This document shows, piece after piece, positions 9,590 through 19,916 of a stretch of DNA of 64,000 bases (its first letter is position 1; every line of letters begins with the position of its first letter). Below the pieces are notes generated by a model. That model did not search any database. It was given only the letters and a program-made list of their open reading frames with translations, and had not been told where the DNA came from. A program made the position numbers and the translations under genes. This stretch comes from Platycnemis pennipes (taxonomy: Eukaryota; Arthropoda; Insecta; Odonata; Platycnemididae). The stretch covers positions 132,675,544 to 132,739,543 of the forward strand of contig OW121852.1 in assembly GCA_933228895.1 (NCBI GenBank). Reading direction: 5' to 3'.

Positions 9590-12010
9590 GAGTTATAGAA
9601 ATCGTGTCGACCTGTGGTTCTACTTCCATCTACTTCGTCCCTTCTCCATCTTAATGCCCCCGTTGTCTTCAAATCTTCCGCCTTATCTCACTCTTCTCTT
9701 CCTTGAGTATCTCCTCTCTCCCCCCTGGCCCCTCCTTCCATCTGTCACTAATGCCGGGCCTACACTAAAGTCCACTTTAAAGGCCACTTTAAGTGATCAG
9801 TCACTTTAAAGCATTAATGTAGGTGTCAGCAGTTTACTTTAAGTCCACCTCCACTTAAAGTGACCAATACCCCCCTATTTAAAGTGAGCGTAGTCAGTTG
9901 TTACTTAATAATATGTGATAATATGTCGTCAAGCGCACAGAGTGACTATAAGAAATCAAGCCGTGGGATACTAAATTAATGAAATAGATGCATATACATG
10001 CAAATTTATTAAATGTACACACTCCCTTAGTCAAGTCATGTCTATACAAACGTATGTTTACGAGTTAAGTAATCAGTGAGCAACTTATCAATTATCACAA
10101 CCATGAATATTACGATAATATTATCTCCATAATTTATTAAATCTCTATGATCACAAGCAATGAAGAAAAACATGAAACATTAGGCAAAACTGAATAACCT
10201 GATTAATAACTACTGAATTTAATCTATTCCGAATGATTTCAACCAAGAAAATGACCCCTAAAAGAGCGGACAATTATAGTTTTGAGGAAGTGGTTCTCTT
10301 TTCAAAATATGGGAAATTATACCGTAAATGGCAAATTTAAAGCACACACCAAGCATTATAATTTGTTTTGCATTAAAGTTTCAAAGGTTTATTTATTATT
10401 TTATAGCGAAATTTTAATTTTGGCTCAAAATGGTATTGAAATAATGTGAACACAAGACCTGCGAGGTAAATGAATATATAATCAACCAACAAAGTTTGAG
10501 CAATAAATTATGTGAGACAAAATTAAAAGCGTTTGGGAGAAGGTCTGCTCGTTCAAAATGTTACTCAGTGAATCACTACATTATCCAGTTACTATGTACT
10601 CATCAATGGTACGGGTCTGAAAGTCCGAAACATTTTCGCAAGTTGAAAATATCACACATAGTAGGTACGTGGCGAATTGGCATATATTTAAATATGATTA
10701 CTCAAAGGTTTTCTACTAGGTAACGAATCTTCTACTAATCAGTTACTCAGAAGAATTAAATTAAGAATATACCAGTGCACACTGGTTTACACTGAGCTCG
10801 CCTGCATGTCTTCGAATGTTTTCCTTCTTTGTTTTTAGTTATTAATCCTGAACAGCCGTGACTCTGCAGTCAACTCAAAGTGCATGTGTAGAAGAGGTCC
10901 AATTATCTTTAAGTTGTCTTTAAGTAGGCTCACTTGAAATTGTAGACCCGGCATAAGGAATTTTTCTGGGCTTCCTTCTTTCCTCCTGTCCATCCACAAG
11001 TCCCAGCCATCAGAGACTTAGTGATCCTAACTCTACATGCCCCTCCTAATATCTCATTAATTCATTCAAATTCTACACACCTCTTTCCTCCTCTAACTGG
11101 GCCATTTAATCTCCCTAAAATTTTCTTTTCAAAATTTCTGAGTGTTTCATCATCCGGCGTGGATAACACCCACATCTCAGTTCTGTAAGTTACGACTGGC
11201 CTCATCAGAGTTTTATTTCATCCCAATTCGATTCTCCTTTGCAGAATGGTTGCTTTGAGGAGAGGTACTTTAGCAAAATAGACCTGACATTAAATGGTTA
11301 TACGAGGCATACGAGGTATCATCTCTTCAGAAATCATGTTTTCATTATTTTATACGGCTACCAGGTAATACTAAGTAACTAATGCCAGGTAACTGATAAT
11401 TGCCAACTATTAAGTTTTGAAGCTCTCGTTCACGCTTTGAAGAAGAACATTTCTCTTCAATAACATTCTTTTCGTCTTTTCTTTTTCGCAATGTCTTCTA
11501 TGGTAATAAACCATTCTTTGAGAATGATCGCAGTTCTTCCTATGAAAGCTATATCAGCTGCATATGCAAAACCTTGTTTTGATTTATAAGCGATAGTAAC
11601 CCTAAAATTCAATTCCTTCGTTGTTTTACGCAAGACCGAGATGAATCACACGGCTTAGAGTGCATCCCCTTGTCTTACCCCTTAAGAAATCTCAAGTGCA
11701 CCACTCACTGTACCTGCGGCAAAGACTACATTGAGATTCCTTCACTGTCATTTCGAATTTTCTTCTCAGCTTCTTTGGAGCATCATAGCCTCTTAATTCA
11801 CAGGACAAATCCTTTCTATTCACTCAGTGAAAAGCTGTAAGTCAACGAGGGGTATGTGAGATAGTCAACGTTGTATTCATGGAACTTGTCCGTCGTTTAC
11901 CTTTCGGTGATCGATATCGACTATCTGATCGATACTGCTTCTTCCGCATCGAAAAACGCACTGTTATGTTTCTTCGTTCGTATTATCTGGAAGTGTTATC
12001 ATTCATCATG
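9590..12010 (-). pseudogene. Decayed LINE (VRQGDALS / YADDI type), split by a DNA transposon
   Basis: Read from 12010 downward, broken frames give VRQGDAL near 11675, then GFAYAADIAFIGRTAI near 11570, a decayed form of the YADD catalytic box. Near 11140-11200 comes KTLMRPVVTYRTEMWVLS, and near 11130 KILGRLNGPV. At 10960-11000 the frame WLGLVDGQEERRKPRKIP runs up to the transposon at 10953. The C-terminal remnant resumes below 9751 with GRRGQGERGDTQGREE and DLKTTGALRW. It encodes the reverse transcriptase and C-terminus of a non-LTR element, heavily degraded. Confidence 0.65.
9752..10953. mobile_element. PIF/Harbinger-like non-autonomous element, 1.2 kb
   Basis: Flanked by the direct repeat TAA (9749-9751 and 10954-10956). 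Its ends are imperfect inverted repeats, TGCCGGGCCTACA at the left and TGTAGACCCGGCA at the right. Copies of CACTTTAAA / TTTAAAGTG crowd both subterminal regions. A TWA target duplication with GC-rich ends fits PIF/Harbinger. The AT-rich interior has no transposase; the 75-codon frame at 10496-10723 is not recognisable. It lies inside a decayed LINE C-terminus, which supports the boundaries. Confidence 0.75.
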
Positions 12011-12884
12011 CTAATTAACATGAGTCCGTGTTCACTTTTAAATTAATATTGAGCCTTAGATTGCGTGGTTGAAGGATCGTCAATATCTTGGAGAGGTTTG
12101 TTCGAACAATCAAACTTGGCCGACTTTTATCGGCCCTGAATGTAGATTTGAATTCGCAATAACGTGCTTCAAACAGTTGCCTATGAATATCAACAGTGTG
12201 CGCCGCTGTTTGGACAGGATTCGGAATGTTAATTTTATTTTGGATGGCAAGTTCACTTGCGCTTCTGTTGCCACGTTGCTAATGCTAGTCACATCACGTG
12301 TTTAAACGATCGTAATTAAGTTTTTTAGGCCCGCCTTACCAACGACCCCTCAGCAGCTATTTATGAACTCGGACCGATCCTCATTCTCAAAGTTGTTTCG
12401 CAGGTAAGGAATTTCCACCTCCAACGAAGTAATGAAGTTGGCCTGTTGTTCGGCGGCCGTAAGTCATTTTCGTAGACTGCTTAATCCGCCATCTTCCTCC
12501 GGCCCTCTGGTTGCCAGGGAGTAGGTGTAAATAAAGCCAGGGCCCTCCGGGAGAACGTTAAAATGCCTTCAATTAAAAGTGCTTCCGGAACTTCGATGAG
12601 CGACAGTGGAAACTTGGGTTCTGTGTTATGCATGTACGTACCTAAGGGTGCGTCCTCAACGCAGTATCAACCGCTCCCAGCGTGCGTGTTCAGGCGTGAT
12701 GGCGGATGAATTAGTGAAATCTGGTAGCACAGGAACACTTGTTATGCTTCATCGGTTGCAACCGAATAATGTATGTACATCAAGGTTGCGTTCAAACTCG
12801 CTGTGATTTAAGCACGTGACGGGGAAACTTTGGATAAGCTATCTCAGTCAACGTAACTGTGTCCGGCGAGACGTAGTGGAATGA
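12011..12884. other. No recognised feature; possibly single-copy
   Basis: No paralogue elsewhere in the window. Open frames on both strands at 12069-12305 overlap each other and show no domain. A G/C-richer block at 12460-12560 is of unknown nature. Confidence 0.45.
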
Positions 12885-12947
12885 TATCATGATAAACAAC
12901 AAGATATAGCACTTATTCCACAGGTTTTTATTAGTGGTACAACGTGT
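12885..12947 (-). repeat. Penelope-type end, inverted partner of 13866-13921
   Basis: The reverse complement reads CGTTGTACCACTAATAAAAA, then CCTGTGGAATAAGTGCTATA. It matches 13869-13915 with few differences. The pair flanks two LINE scraps in inverted orientation about 0.9 kb apart. Confidence 0.75.
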
Positions 12948-13577
12948 TGGATCCATACAAATAATGAACTTGAACGTGTGTAGCGAAGATTGGAAAGATT
13001 TGTAAAAGGACGGTTCGATAACTATATCAGCGTAAACAGTTATTAAATGAAAAAAACTGGGAATCATTGTCAGATCGCAGGTTGAAATTTAGACTTAATC
13101 TCTTAAACAAATTCCAAGGCAATATTTTCAGTGATGACGTTAAAAATACTTTACGAACCCCAACTTACTATGGTAGACTGGACCATAATCACAAAATTAG
13201 AGAAATTGATTGCCGAACTGACAGATTCAAAATGTAATTTTTTCCTCGTACAATTAGGGATATGAATGGCGGTAAATATGTCCAATACGAGTGTAGCAAT
13301 GGATAACATTGGTAGCTGCATGTTGGTATAAGTCTATATCTATATATAAGTCTATATTGGACTTGAAGGACTATAACCATGCTGTTAGTTGGGTCACCCA
13401 ACTAACAGCATGGTTTTGCATGTTTGCTTTGCTATTTTTATCTTTTTTTTAAATAGTGAAGTTTAGAAGAGTATATAAATACTAATCCTTTTTAATGCAT
13501 GGTATGTAGTGCATATTTGGTGAAAATTCACCCCCTGCCACACATCTTTATGGTGGCTTGCAGGGTATTATGTAGAT
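12948..13577 (+). pseudogene. CR1-like LINE subfamily A, 3' fragment
   Basis: The frame starts at NNELERV near 12965, with stops. It then follows the family's final coding stretch (TPTYYGRLDHNHKIREIDCR at 13158-13218) and the 3' UTR to the stem-loop at 13530-13570 and the tail at 13577. A local insertion at 13326-13350 repeats 'TCTATAT', and a short palindrome (CATGCTGTTAGTTGGGT) lies at 13378-13411, so the UTR has been rearranged. There is no catalytic domain. It joins directly to the Penelope-type end on its left. Confidence 0.85.
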
Positions 13578-13582
13578 GTATT

Positions 13583-13803
13583 TCGTAGCGCGTACCCCTT
13601 CTTCACGACTTGCTCCATGTACGAGGCCTTCCTTTGCCATTCTTCCCGTCCACTTTTTCCTCGACATTTCTCTTCATGTGGGTATCGTGTCTTAAGATAT
13701 GGCCGATTAAGTTGTCCCGTCTCCTTTTTTAGAGTTTACAGCAGACTTCTCTTGTCTTACACTCTTCTTAAGATTTTTTCGTTAGTCACTCGGTCGATCC
13801 ATT
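13583..13803 (-). pseudogene. RTE-like LINE fragment
   Basis: Minus-strand sequence matches the LINE C-terminus found at 48829-49282. The recognisable order is DRV-T(N/D)E-like, LRR-G, LKT-RR-DNLIGH and GKGRP. Both ends are truncated, and the 3' UTR is missing. It sits between a CR1-like tail and a Penelope-type end. Confidence 0.75.
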
Positions 13804-13815
13804 ACAATGGTCCAA

Positions 13816-13867
13816 TTTCGGCGATTAAGCCATCAACAGGTCCCTGATGATGGCTTAACCGCTGAAA
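13816..13867. repeat. Short palindrome at a Penelope-type end
   Basis: Arms 13816-13835 (TTTCGGCGATTAAGCCATCA) and 13848-13867 are reverse complements with two mismatches around a 12-bp loop. The right arm continues into GAAACGCGTTGTAC and AATAAAAACCTGTGG. Confidence 0.85.
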
Positions 13868-13921
13868 CGCGTTGTACAGCTAATAAAAACCTGTGGAATA
13901 ATTGCTATATCTTGTGTCTTA
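13848..13921 (+). repeat. Penelope-type end module
   Basis: Carries CTGATGATGG, then a small hairpin, then GAAACGCG, followed by AATAAAAACCTGTGGAATAA. The inverted partner is at 12885-12947. Similar modules occur at 14046-14125, about 27760-27815 (minus), about 29380-29430 (minus) and 37065-37140. Confidence 0.65.
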
Positions 13922-13945
13922 TCTCCGTCAGCTTTATCGACGAAT

Positions 13946-14125
13946 AAAAGAATGAAACTTTGTAAGGATCACTTTGTATTTAAATAGGCACGACACGAGT
14001 TTTATAACGTAGCTACATCTTCAGGCTGGGTTCTCCATGTCTTCACCTGAAGACGTAACTACGTTATGAGACCCGGGTTGTGCCTATTTAACTATAAAGT
14101 GAACCTTACAAAGTCTCATTCTTTT
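13946..14125. repeat. Palindrome with 80-bp arms
   Basis: Left arm 13946-14025 and right arm 14046-14125 are reverse complements at about 69 of 80 positions, with a 20-bp loop. From the centre outward each arm reads CCTGAAGA(C/T)GTA and then a hairpin-like CTACGTTAT. After that come AC and TGCCTATTTAA. Confidence 0.9.
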
Positions 14126-14459
14126 GTTTTCCATTATGGAAAGGTATCACATAGTTAAGCCTGAAGTTATCAGTTATAAGTTTTATCATCGTTACAATGC
14201 ACTTCAAGAGCTCCCAACATAATATTATCCCGTGAAAGATGTATGAATTATTATTCGGATTTGTCGTTTTCATTTTTTGAGCTAGTATCTAGGTGAAGAA
14301 TAAAAGACTGCTGAAGTTAAAGTACGAGACACCCCATCAGATTGTTCTACCCACTCTCTCTCGTTGATGAATCCAGCCACTAACGGTACTTTTCGGCATC
14401 CAGAAATTCACTTCTGTCCTACAAGACCACCTGGACCTCATAGAAGACTAGTTAGATGA
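14126..14459. other. No recognised feature
   Basis: No open frame of note. It lies between the palindrome and the Jockey-like fragment and could be rearranged 5' LINE sequence. Confidence 0.4.
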
Positions 14460-15128
14460 TTGGAGACCAAATGCGCCAAACTGTGCTTCACTCACAAGAC
14501 CACCAAAAGGGACAATTTCCCCCTGACTTTATGTAACAAATTTATACCCCAAGTGACTGAGACGACATTCCTACGAGTAACCCTCGACGAACGACTTTCC
14601 TTCTCTGAACATATCTCCAAAATCCTATCCACTGTAAATAAAACCAAATATGCACTTCACCCTCTCATTCACTACCACAGTCCTACCTCCCTAAACAACA
14701 ATCTTCACATCTTCTTCAATATCAGCCTTCCACAAATTCTTTACGCCTGTACCGTTTGGTGCACCATTAGAACCACCAGAAAGCATCAACTCCAAACTTT
14801 CATAAACAAAATAGTAAGGCAGCTGGCAGGGGCTCCCTGGTGCCTGTCCAACGCCCGAATTGAAACCGATCTTGGCATTACACAGCTCCAAAATTTACTG
14901 GACCTTAATACAAGAAACTATGGCGTATCTGTACGATACTCCACCAATCCTCTTATCTCTTCCCTCTGATCTACTAATCTCCCCACCGGTAAATATCAAT
15001 ACCCCAAAGATAAAATCCCACAAAACTTTCCTCTTCGCAAACGCAAAATCCCCGAATTTCAAAAAGACATATCCAACCTATCAACGATTCATCTTCCTCA
15101 CCGCCAATGGAACCTGGAACCACTTAAT
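14460..15128 (+). pseudogene. Jockey-like LINE, reverse transcriptase C-terminus
   Basis: An open frame of 169 codons reads FLRVTLDERLSFSEHISKIL, then LPQILYACTVWCTIRTTRKH, then NKIVRQLAGAPWCLSNARIE and DLGITQLQNLL. This is the 'LGVTLD..L.F..HI', 'PILTYA..VW' and 'R.ITGAPW..RN..I..DL' series after the catalytic box in Jockey-clade reverse transcriptases. A frameshift follows near 14968, after which coding-like text continues to about 15125. It is cut by an R550 element. The catalytic part is absent, so it is not functional. Confidence 0.85.
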
Positions 15129-15642
15129 TGGAACCGAAATCGCAATTTTTTGCACGACATTGTTAGATGGAAACGAAAAAAGAATTTTAGTGAAAAAATA
15201 ATCTTCTAACCACAGCCAGTCACTCATAAATCAAAATTAAAATAAGCAAAAGGTGACGCCCACCGAAAAAGCTGCTGTGATAACAATGACGTCATTTTTC
15301 TCCCGTCCTTGAATGCTTTTAGGGGAAGGGAAGGGAGTTGAGGGGAGTTCTTGGAATGTCTGCTCGCACAGATGCTTTCGCTACTGTCCTATTGGCAGAG
15401 TCAGCTGTGTCTCCCCCATTGCGATAAGGCAAAGTAGCTTTGCGGGCTAAGTTGTAATTAGACGAAGTCGTTATACGTCAGAGGTTGCACCACACCCACT
15501 TTTCCGAAAGGGTTAAGAACATCAGTTTTTCGCCGCTTATGACTCGCAAAATAATTGACGGATCAAAAAACGGAAGCATACGGGTCTTTTCATTTTACAA
15601 ACTCTATCATATTCGGCAATAAAAAATATGTTAAACGACCCC
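15129..15642 (+). mobile_element. R550 element, copy 2 (left end missing)
   Basis: Starts inside the family at GGAACCGAAATCGCAATTTT, lacking the GGGCGTTTAC terminus. It ends with TTAAACGACCCC. It follows Jockey-like coding text directly, so it inserted into that LINE and later lost its left end. Confidence 0.8.
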
Positions 15643-17037
15643 ATCCCCTACAAAACCTACCCCGACTCTAAAAACACAGCCACCAGCTTGTAAAGCCAAT
15701 CTGAAGAAGATGAGAAGTCGTCTCCCACACACTTACCTTCTGAAATTTCTCCTGATCCTCATTCAACAACCCTTCCAATCCAAACTGCCCATCCTACAAC
15801 TCATCCCGGTTGCGGCCGAAGCGGAGAAACCCTAAAAAACCTCTTATCTCCTTTCCCCGACTGATCCTCTCACAATTAATTCCTTCCCTAACCTATCAGT
15901 TCCTACCCTAACGTAAATTCTCACCGGAAATAACCAATCTAAATCACTCTAAACGCAAACAAAATGACCTTTCCTACCTCTCTGCCATAATATAGGTAAA
16001 CAGCCATACAAACAGCCAGTAAAGCTCGGTACGATGCTACAGGATTACTACTACCAACTTGGGCAATTGATGTCCTTTGGAATACTCCTCTGCCCTCTTA
16101 GCATTCATCCGTAAGGAGAAGGGTTTCAATCTAGCCAATAAAAAATATAGCGATACTACGGGGTGAACGAGTGATATTTCGGGGGTCTAAGATTAATTTA
16201 GTGGTTTTTTGAATACGGTGGACGAATTTTTCAGTAGATGTGCGGTGCTAGTATTTAAATTAAAAATTTCTGGTGCACGGAAATGTAAATATTTTAATCT
16301 TGATAGCAGAAGTGTGAGCCAGTGAGTATTTTCAGTATCAGTAGTGTTTAGGTCGTCCGATTTTCATTTTACTTTCCATTTTATTCATGGAATTGAGGAA
16401 TTAGGTGCTCACTTCTGTCTTGGGTGAGTTGCTGCTCTTTATAGGCGCTAGGAGCTATTATCTGAATATCATCTGTAAGGCGGCAGCAGCGTCCAGTACG
16501 AATTAACGATTTTATGTAGAAACCTACGCGAGATCCCGTTTCGGTTATGATATGATTCCGGAACGAATTTTCTTCATTAGTCATGGGATCTCTTTATCCC
16601 AGTTTCTTTTCTAGCATGAAATCCAAGACTATACCGTTGTTTTTAATTACATTAACCGTGGGTAGCCCAATATTGGCATTTCTTCGGGCGTCGTACTTTC
16701 ATCTACTCGAATGCAGAGTTTTGCAACAACAGAGAAGAAATATGGTGGCTTAGACTTGTGTATGATTCAAAAATCTAGTCGACATGGCAAAATGGATTAC
16801 AATGAGTGATGTTTTGAGGGTTTGCAGATAAAGGGACAGGGAAGGAAATTACTATCGAGGGTGGAATGAATGCCAGAAATGGCCGAGTTGAAAATAGCAG
16901 CGGAGTTGCCTGCGAGATATTTGGAAGAGGCTAATGGATCAGATGCAGTGCGTGCTAAGTGGTGGTGATCCTTAGGGAAGGAAAACCCCCGGATGGAACT
17001 GGGCAACGAGTTAGGAGGAGTGCGCGCTACGAAATAC
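15643..17037. other. No recognised feature; maybe LINE 3' sequence at left
   Basis: 15650-16080 is C/A-rich like the Jockey fragment before the R550 insertion and could be its continuation, but no motif confirms it. 16100-17030 shows no recognisable content; frames at 16381-16584 and 16797-17039 (minus) carry no known domain. Confidence 0.4.
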
Positions 17038-17617
17038 ATCTACATAATACCCTGCAAGCCACCTCAAAGGTGTGTGACAGTGGGTGAATTCTCACCAAAC
17101 ATGAACAACATATCATCCACAAAAAAGGAGTAGAATTTATAACCTGTTCTAAACTTCACAATTTAAAAAAAAGATAAAAATAGCAAAGCAAACTTGCAAA
17201 AACATGCTGTTGTTGGGTTAACTTCAACTCCTTATACTAACGTGCAGCTACAAATGTTATCCATTGCTATTGGATATATTTACCGTTAGTCATATCCCTA
17301 ATAGTACGAGGAAAAAAGGACATTTTGAATCCCTCAGTTCGATAATCAATTTCTCTAATTTTGAGTTCATGGTCCAGTCTACCATAGTAAGTTGGGGTTC
17401 GCAAAATATTTTTAACATCATCACTGAAAATATGGTCTTGGAATTTGTTTAATAGATTAAGTCTAAATTACAACCTGCGATCTGACAATCATTCCCAATT
17501 TAATACATTTAATAAACTGGTTACGCTAATAAGGTTTTTCGTACCGGCCCTTCATAAGTATTGCCGATCTTCGCTGCACACGGTCGTGTTCATTATTTAG
17601 ACCGATTTCGTAGGGAA
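17038..17617 (-). pseudogene. CR1-like LINE subfamily A, 3' fragment
   Basis: Begins with the TACATCTACATAATACCCTG tail complement and the stem-loop, followed by UTR and the final coding stretch in minus orientation, ending near the 'EIGLNNE' codons at 17600. Many substitutions and a short indel near 17262. No catalytic region is present. Confidence 0.85.
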
Positions 17618-17639
17618 AATGGGTATATGCTTTCCTTTG

Positions 17640-17830
17640 CAGGTATTCTTGCATCAATCAACACTAAGCCTTGAGCTTGGATGTAGGATATTTCAATCCT
17701 GCCGCTTGAACATCGGTGAAAATCACATTAATTGCCATGCGAAAAAATTCACCTGGACCGGGCATTGAACTATGAACCTTTGGCTTTCCGGGCCACTGCG
17801 CAGACCACTACGCTACCCAGGATCCCTAAA
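17640..17830 (-). mobile_element. tRNA-derived SINE
   Basis: On the minus strand a tRNA-like head contains an A-box-like TAGCGTAGTGG (17804-17816) and a B-box-like AGTTCAATGCC (17757-17768), spaced as in RNA polymerase III promoters. A non-tRNA body of roughly 90 bp follows. The anticodon stem is not foldable as a true tRNA, so this is a SINE and not a gene. The exact ends are uncertain. Confidence 0.55.
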
Positions 17831-18490
17831 ATATGGAGAAGGTATGACGGAGCACCGACAAAACATGCGCGTACAGGGAACCGCATCAAGACTTGGATGA
17901 GTGAAAATTGGGGAGGCACGTATTTCTAAAATTTGTTCGTGCTATTCTCTGTTAGTTCCGACCTAACTTTGCGCCAAACAAACTTGTCTTTAAGGTTTAT
18001 ACCTCTGTGGAAATTGAGTCCAGCACTCAATGGAACATTTATCTCCATTCTGGAATATGATATCAGTGACCCAATGCTGGAAATGACGGTTTGAATCCCG
18101 GGAATTAAAATCTTTGAGCAATGTAAGGGATTAAAATGTGACTGTACGGAAGAGAAAGTGCATACATTTACTTCAAAATTATTTGCCGTCGCTAATTATT
18201 GGAAAAATGTAAGGAGGTGAGGACTTGGGCAAACTTGCGAATAACTCAATCAGTTTCCTCAAAGAGCTCTGTTGTCTTTCTCTCTGAGTTGGTTCAGGAA
18301 CACGTTTCGTCGTCGTGTGGCACACTCGTTGGGGTGCACGGAACATTAAGGAAGGAGCATCCCATATACCTTTTTAATTGATCCATGTGTTCTGCATTGA
18401 TCTAGGAAAAGAAAAGCTTGATGAGGTAAAATAGCATTGGTTTTTTGGTAGTCGAGCAACCGGCGATGGAGGAAGCCAGAAGGAAATAGT
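17831..18490. other. No recognised feature
   Basis: A B-box-like GGTTTGAATCC occurs near 18089 without a partner A box. Nothing else was recognised. Confidence 0.45.
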
Positions 18491-19245
18491 CATCACCATG
18501 GGTCAACAATCCTAGGATTGGTTTGACGCAGCACTCCACTCGATTCTTCTATCGGCCAACCTCCTCATATGAACGTAGTTCCTCTCTTTCACGTCCTTCA
18601 CAACTTGCTCCAGATACCTCATACGAGGCCTGCCTTTTCCATTCTTCCCGTTCACTTTTCCCTCGACGATTGTCTTCATCAGCGGCGTCGGAAGTGGGGG
18701 GCAGGGGGGTCATTCGCCCCCCCCCCCACAGAATTTGCCCCGGGCCCTTGAGAAATGAGTCTTCACTAATAAAAATTAAATTTTACTTGTTTCCAGCTTG
18801 CCTTTTCCCTTCTGACGCATATTCTACCACCTTCATACGCACTTTTAGCGGAATTCTAGTCTCTACCCCCTCCTATCCGCAAAAAAAGCGGGCCCTTTTC
18901 ATAGGAGCCGGGCCCTTTTCTTAAGAGCCGGGACCTTTTCAAGGTTGGCCACTCCCAGCGGAAATGGTTCCGACGCTCCTGATCTTCATCAGGCCATCGT
19001 GTCTTAAGATGTTGCCTATTAAGGTGTTCCGTCTTCTTTTTAATGTTTTCAGTAGACATCTCTTCTCTCCCACTCTGCTTAACACTTCTTCGGTTGTCAC
19101 TCGGTCGATCAATTTTATCTTCATCATTCTTCGGGAGCACCACATTTCAAATGCTTCCAGCCTGGGCTTCTCTGCTGCTGTTATTGTCCATGCTTCGCAG
19201 TCATATAGTAAAATGCTCCAGATGTATGCTCTAATGAAATGTTAA
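18491..19245 (-). pseudogene. RTE-like LINE fragment carrying a hAT MITE
   Basis: From 19240 down the frame reads FIRAYIWSILLYDCEAWTIT, then FEMWCSRRMMKIKLIDRVTT, LLKTLKRRRNTLIGNILRHD and GLMK. It stops at the MITE and resumes past 18679 with TIVEGKVNGK-like text and GKGRP. The 3' UTR (ATTGGTTTGACGCAGC) and a CATCACC tail end at 18491. It is 5'-truncated, and a head-to-head copy follows at 19330. Confidence 0.85.
18680..18981. mobile_element. hAT-type MITE, 302 bp
   Basis: Ends are CAGCGGCGTCGGAA at the left and TTCCGACGCTCCTG at the right. These are inverted repeats starting with CAG as in hAT elements. They are flanked by the 8-bp direct repeat GTCTTCAT (18672-18679) / ATCTTCAT (18982-18989). 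The host LINE reads through the site in other copies as GTCTTCATCAGGCCATCG, which confirms both borders. The interior repeats GGGCCCTTTTC three times near the right end. There is no coding capacity. Confidence 0.9.
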
Positions 19246-19329
19246 GGAAATAGCAGAATAGCTAAAAGGCGAAGAGAGAATTCTATTAAATGAAGAATCC
19301 AAGTACGACTGGGAATAATAACTGGGGAA

Positions 19330-19765
19330 TAAGGAAATAATTCATGAGAACATATATATGGAGCATTCTACTATATGGCAGCAAAGCATGTACGATAACA
19401 GCAGCAAAAAAGTCAAGGTTGGAAGTATTTGAGTTGATTTGCTACAGAAGAGTGAAGAAAGATAGAAGAGTGGGGAAAGAGAAGTCTGCTGAAAACTTTA
19501 AAAAGAGGACGGGACAACTTAAATCGGCCATATCTTAAATCACAATAGCTGCATGAAGACAATTGTCGAGGAAAAAGTGGACAGGAAGAATGGCAAAGGA
19601 AGGCCTCGTATGAGTTATATGGAGCGTGTCGTAAAAGAATGTGGAAGAGAAGAATTTTGTGAATATGAAGAGGTTAGTTGATGAGATAATCTGGTGGAGA
19701 GTTACGTCAAAATAAACGATGTAATTTTAACAATCCTAGGAATGTTTACTGACGATGAAAAAATG
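19330..19765 (+). pseudogene. RTE-like LINE fragment, opposite orientation
   Basis: Reads MRTYIWSILLYGSKACTITA, then a degraded EVFELICYRRV segment, LKRGRDNLNRPYLK-like text and KTIVEEKVDRKNGKGRP. The 3' end has AATCCTAGGAATG and a short GATGAA tail. Both this and the neighbouring minus copy contain the same C-terminal segment, so they are two insertions and not one twin-primed copy. Confidence 0.8.
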
Positions 19766-19916
19766 TTACACAAATAGATGCAACCATTCTTGTGCCTAAT
19801 ACAACTTTACTTATAAAAATTCAGCCTACGTATGCTTGTGTTTGCAAAACTCGAAAAGTAGAGGGTTGATTGACTTGAAATATTGACACAACGTTGTTGC
19901 ATTCGAATACGCGCAT

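Noticed and set aside
13848..13885. A confirmed hammerhead ribozyme
   Set aside because: CTGATGA and GAAA are present around a hairpin, but there is an extra base before stem II and stem I does not pair by eye.
18080..18110. A SINE from a B-box-like GGTTTGAATCC
   Set aside because: No A box at the right distance and no paralogue.
18491..19765. A single twin-primed LINE insertion
   Set aside because: Both halves contain the same C-terminal segment. Twin priming would give complementary, non-overlapping segments.
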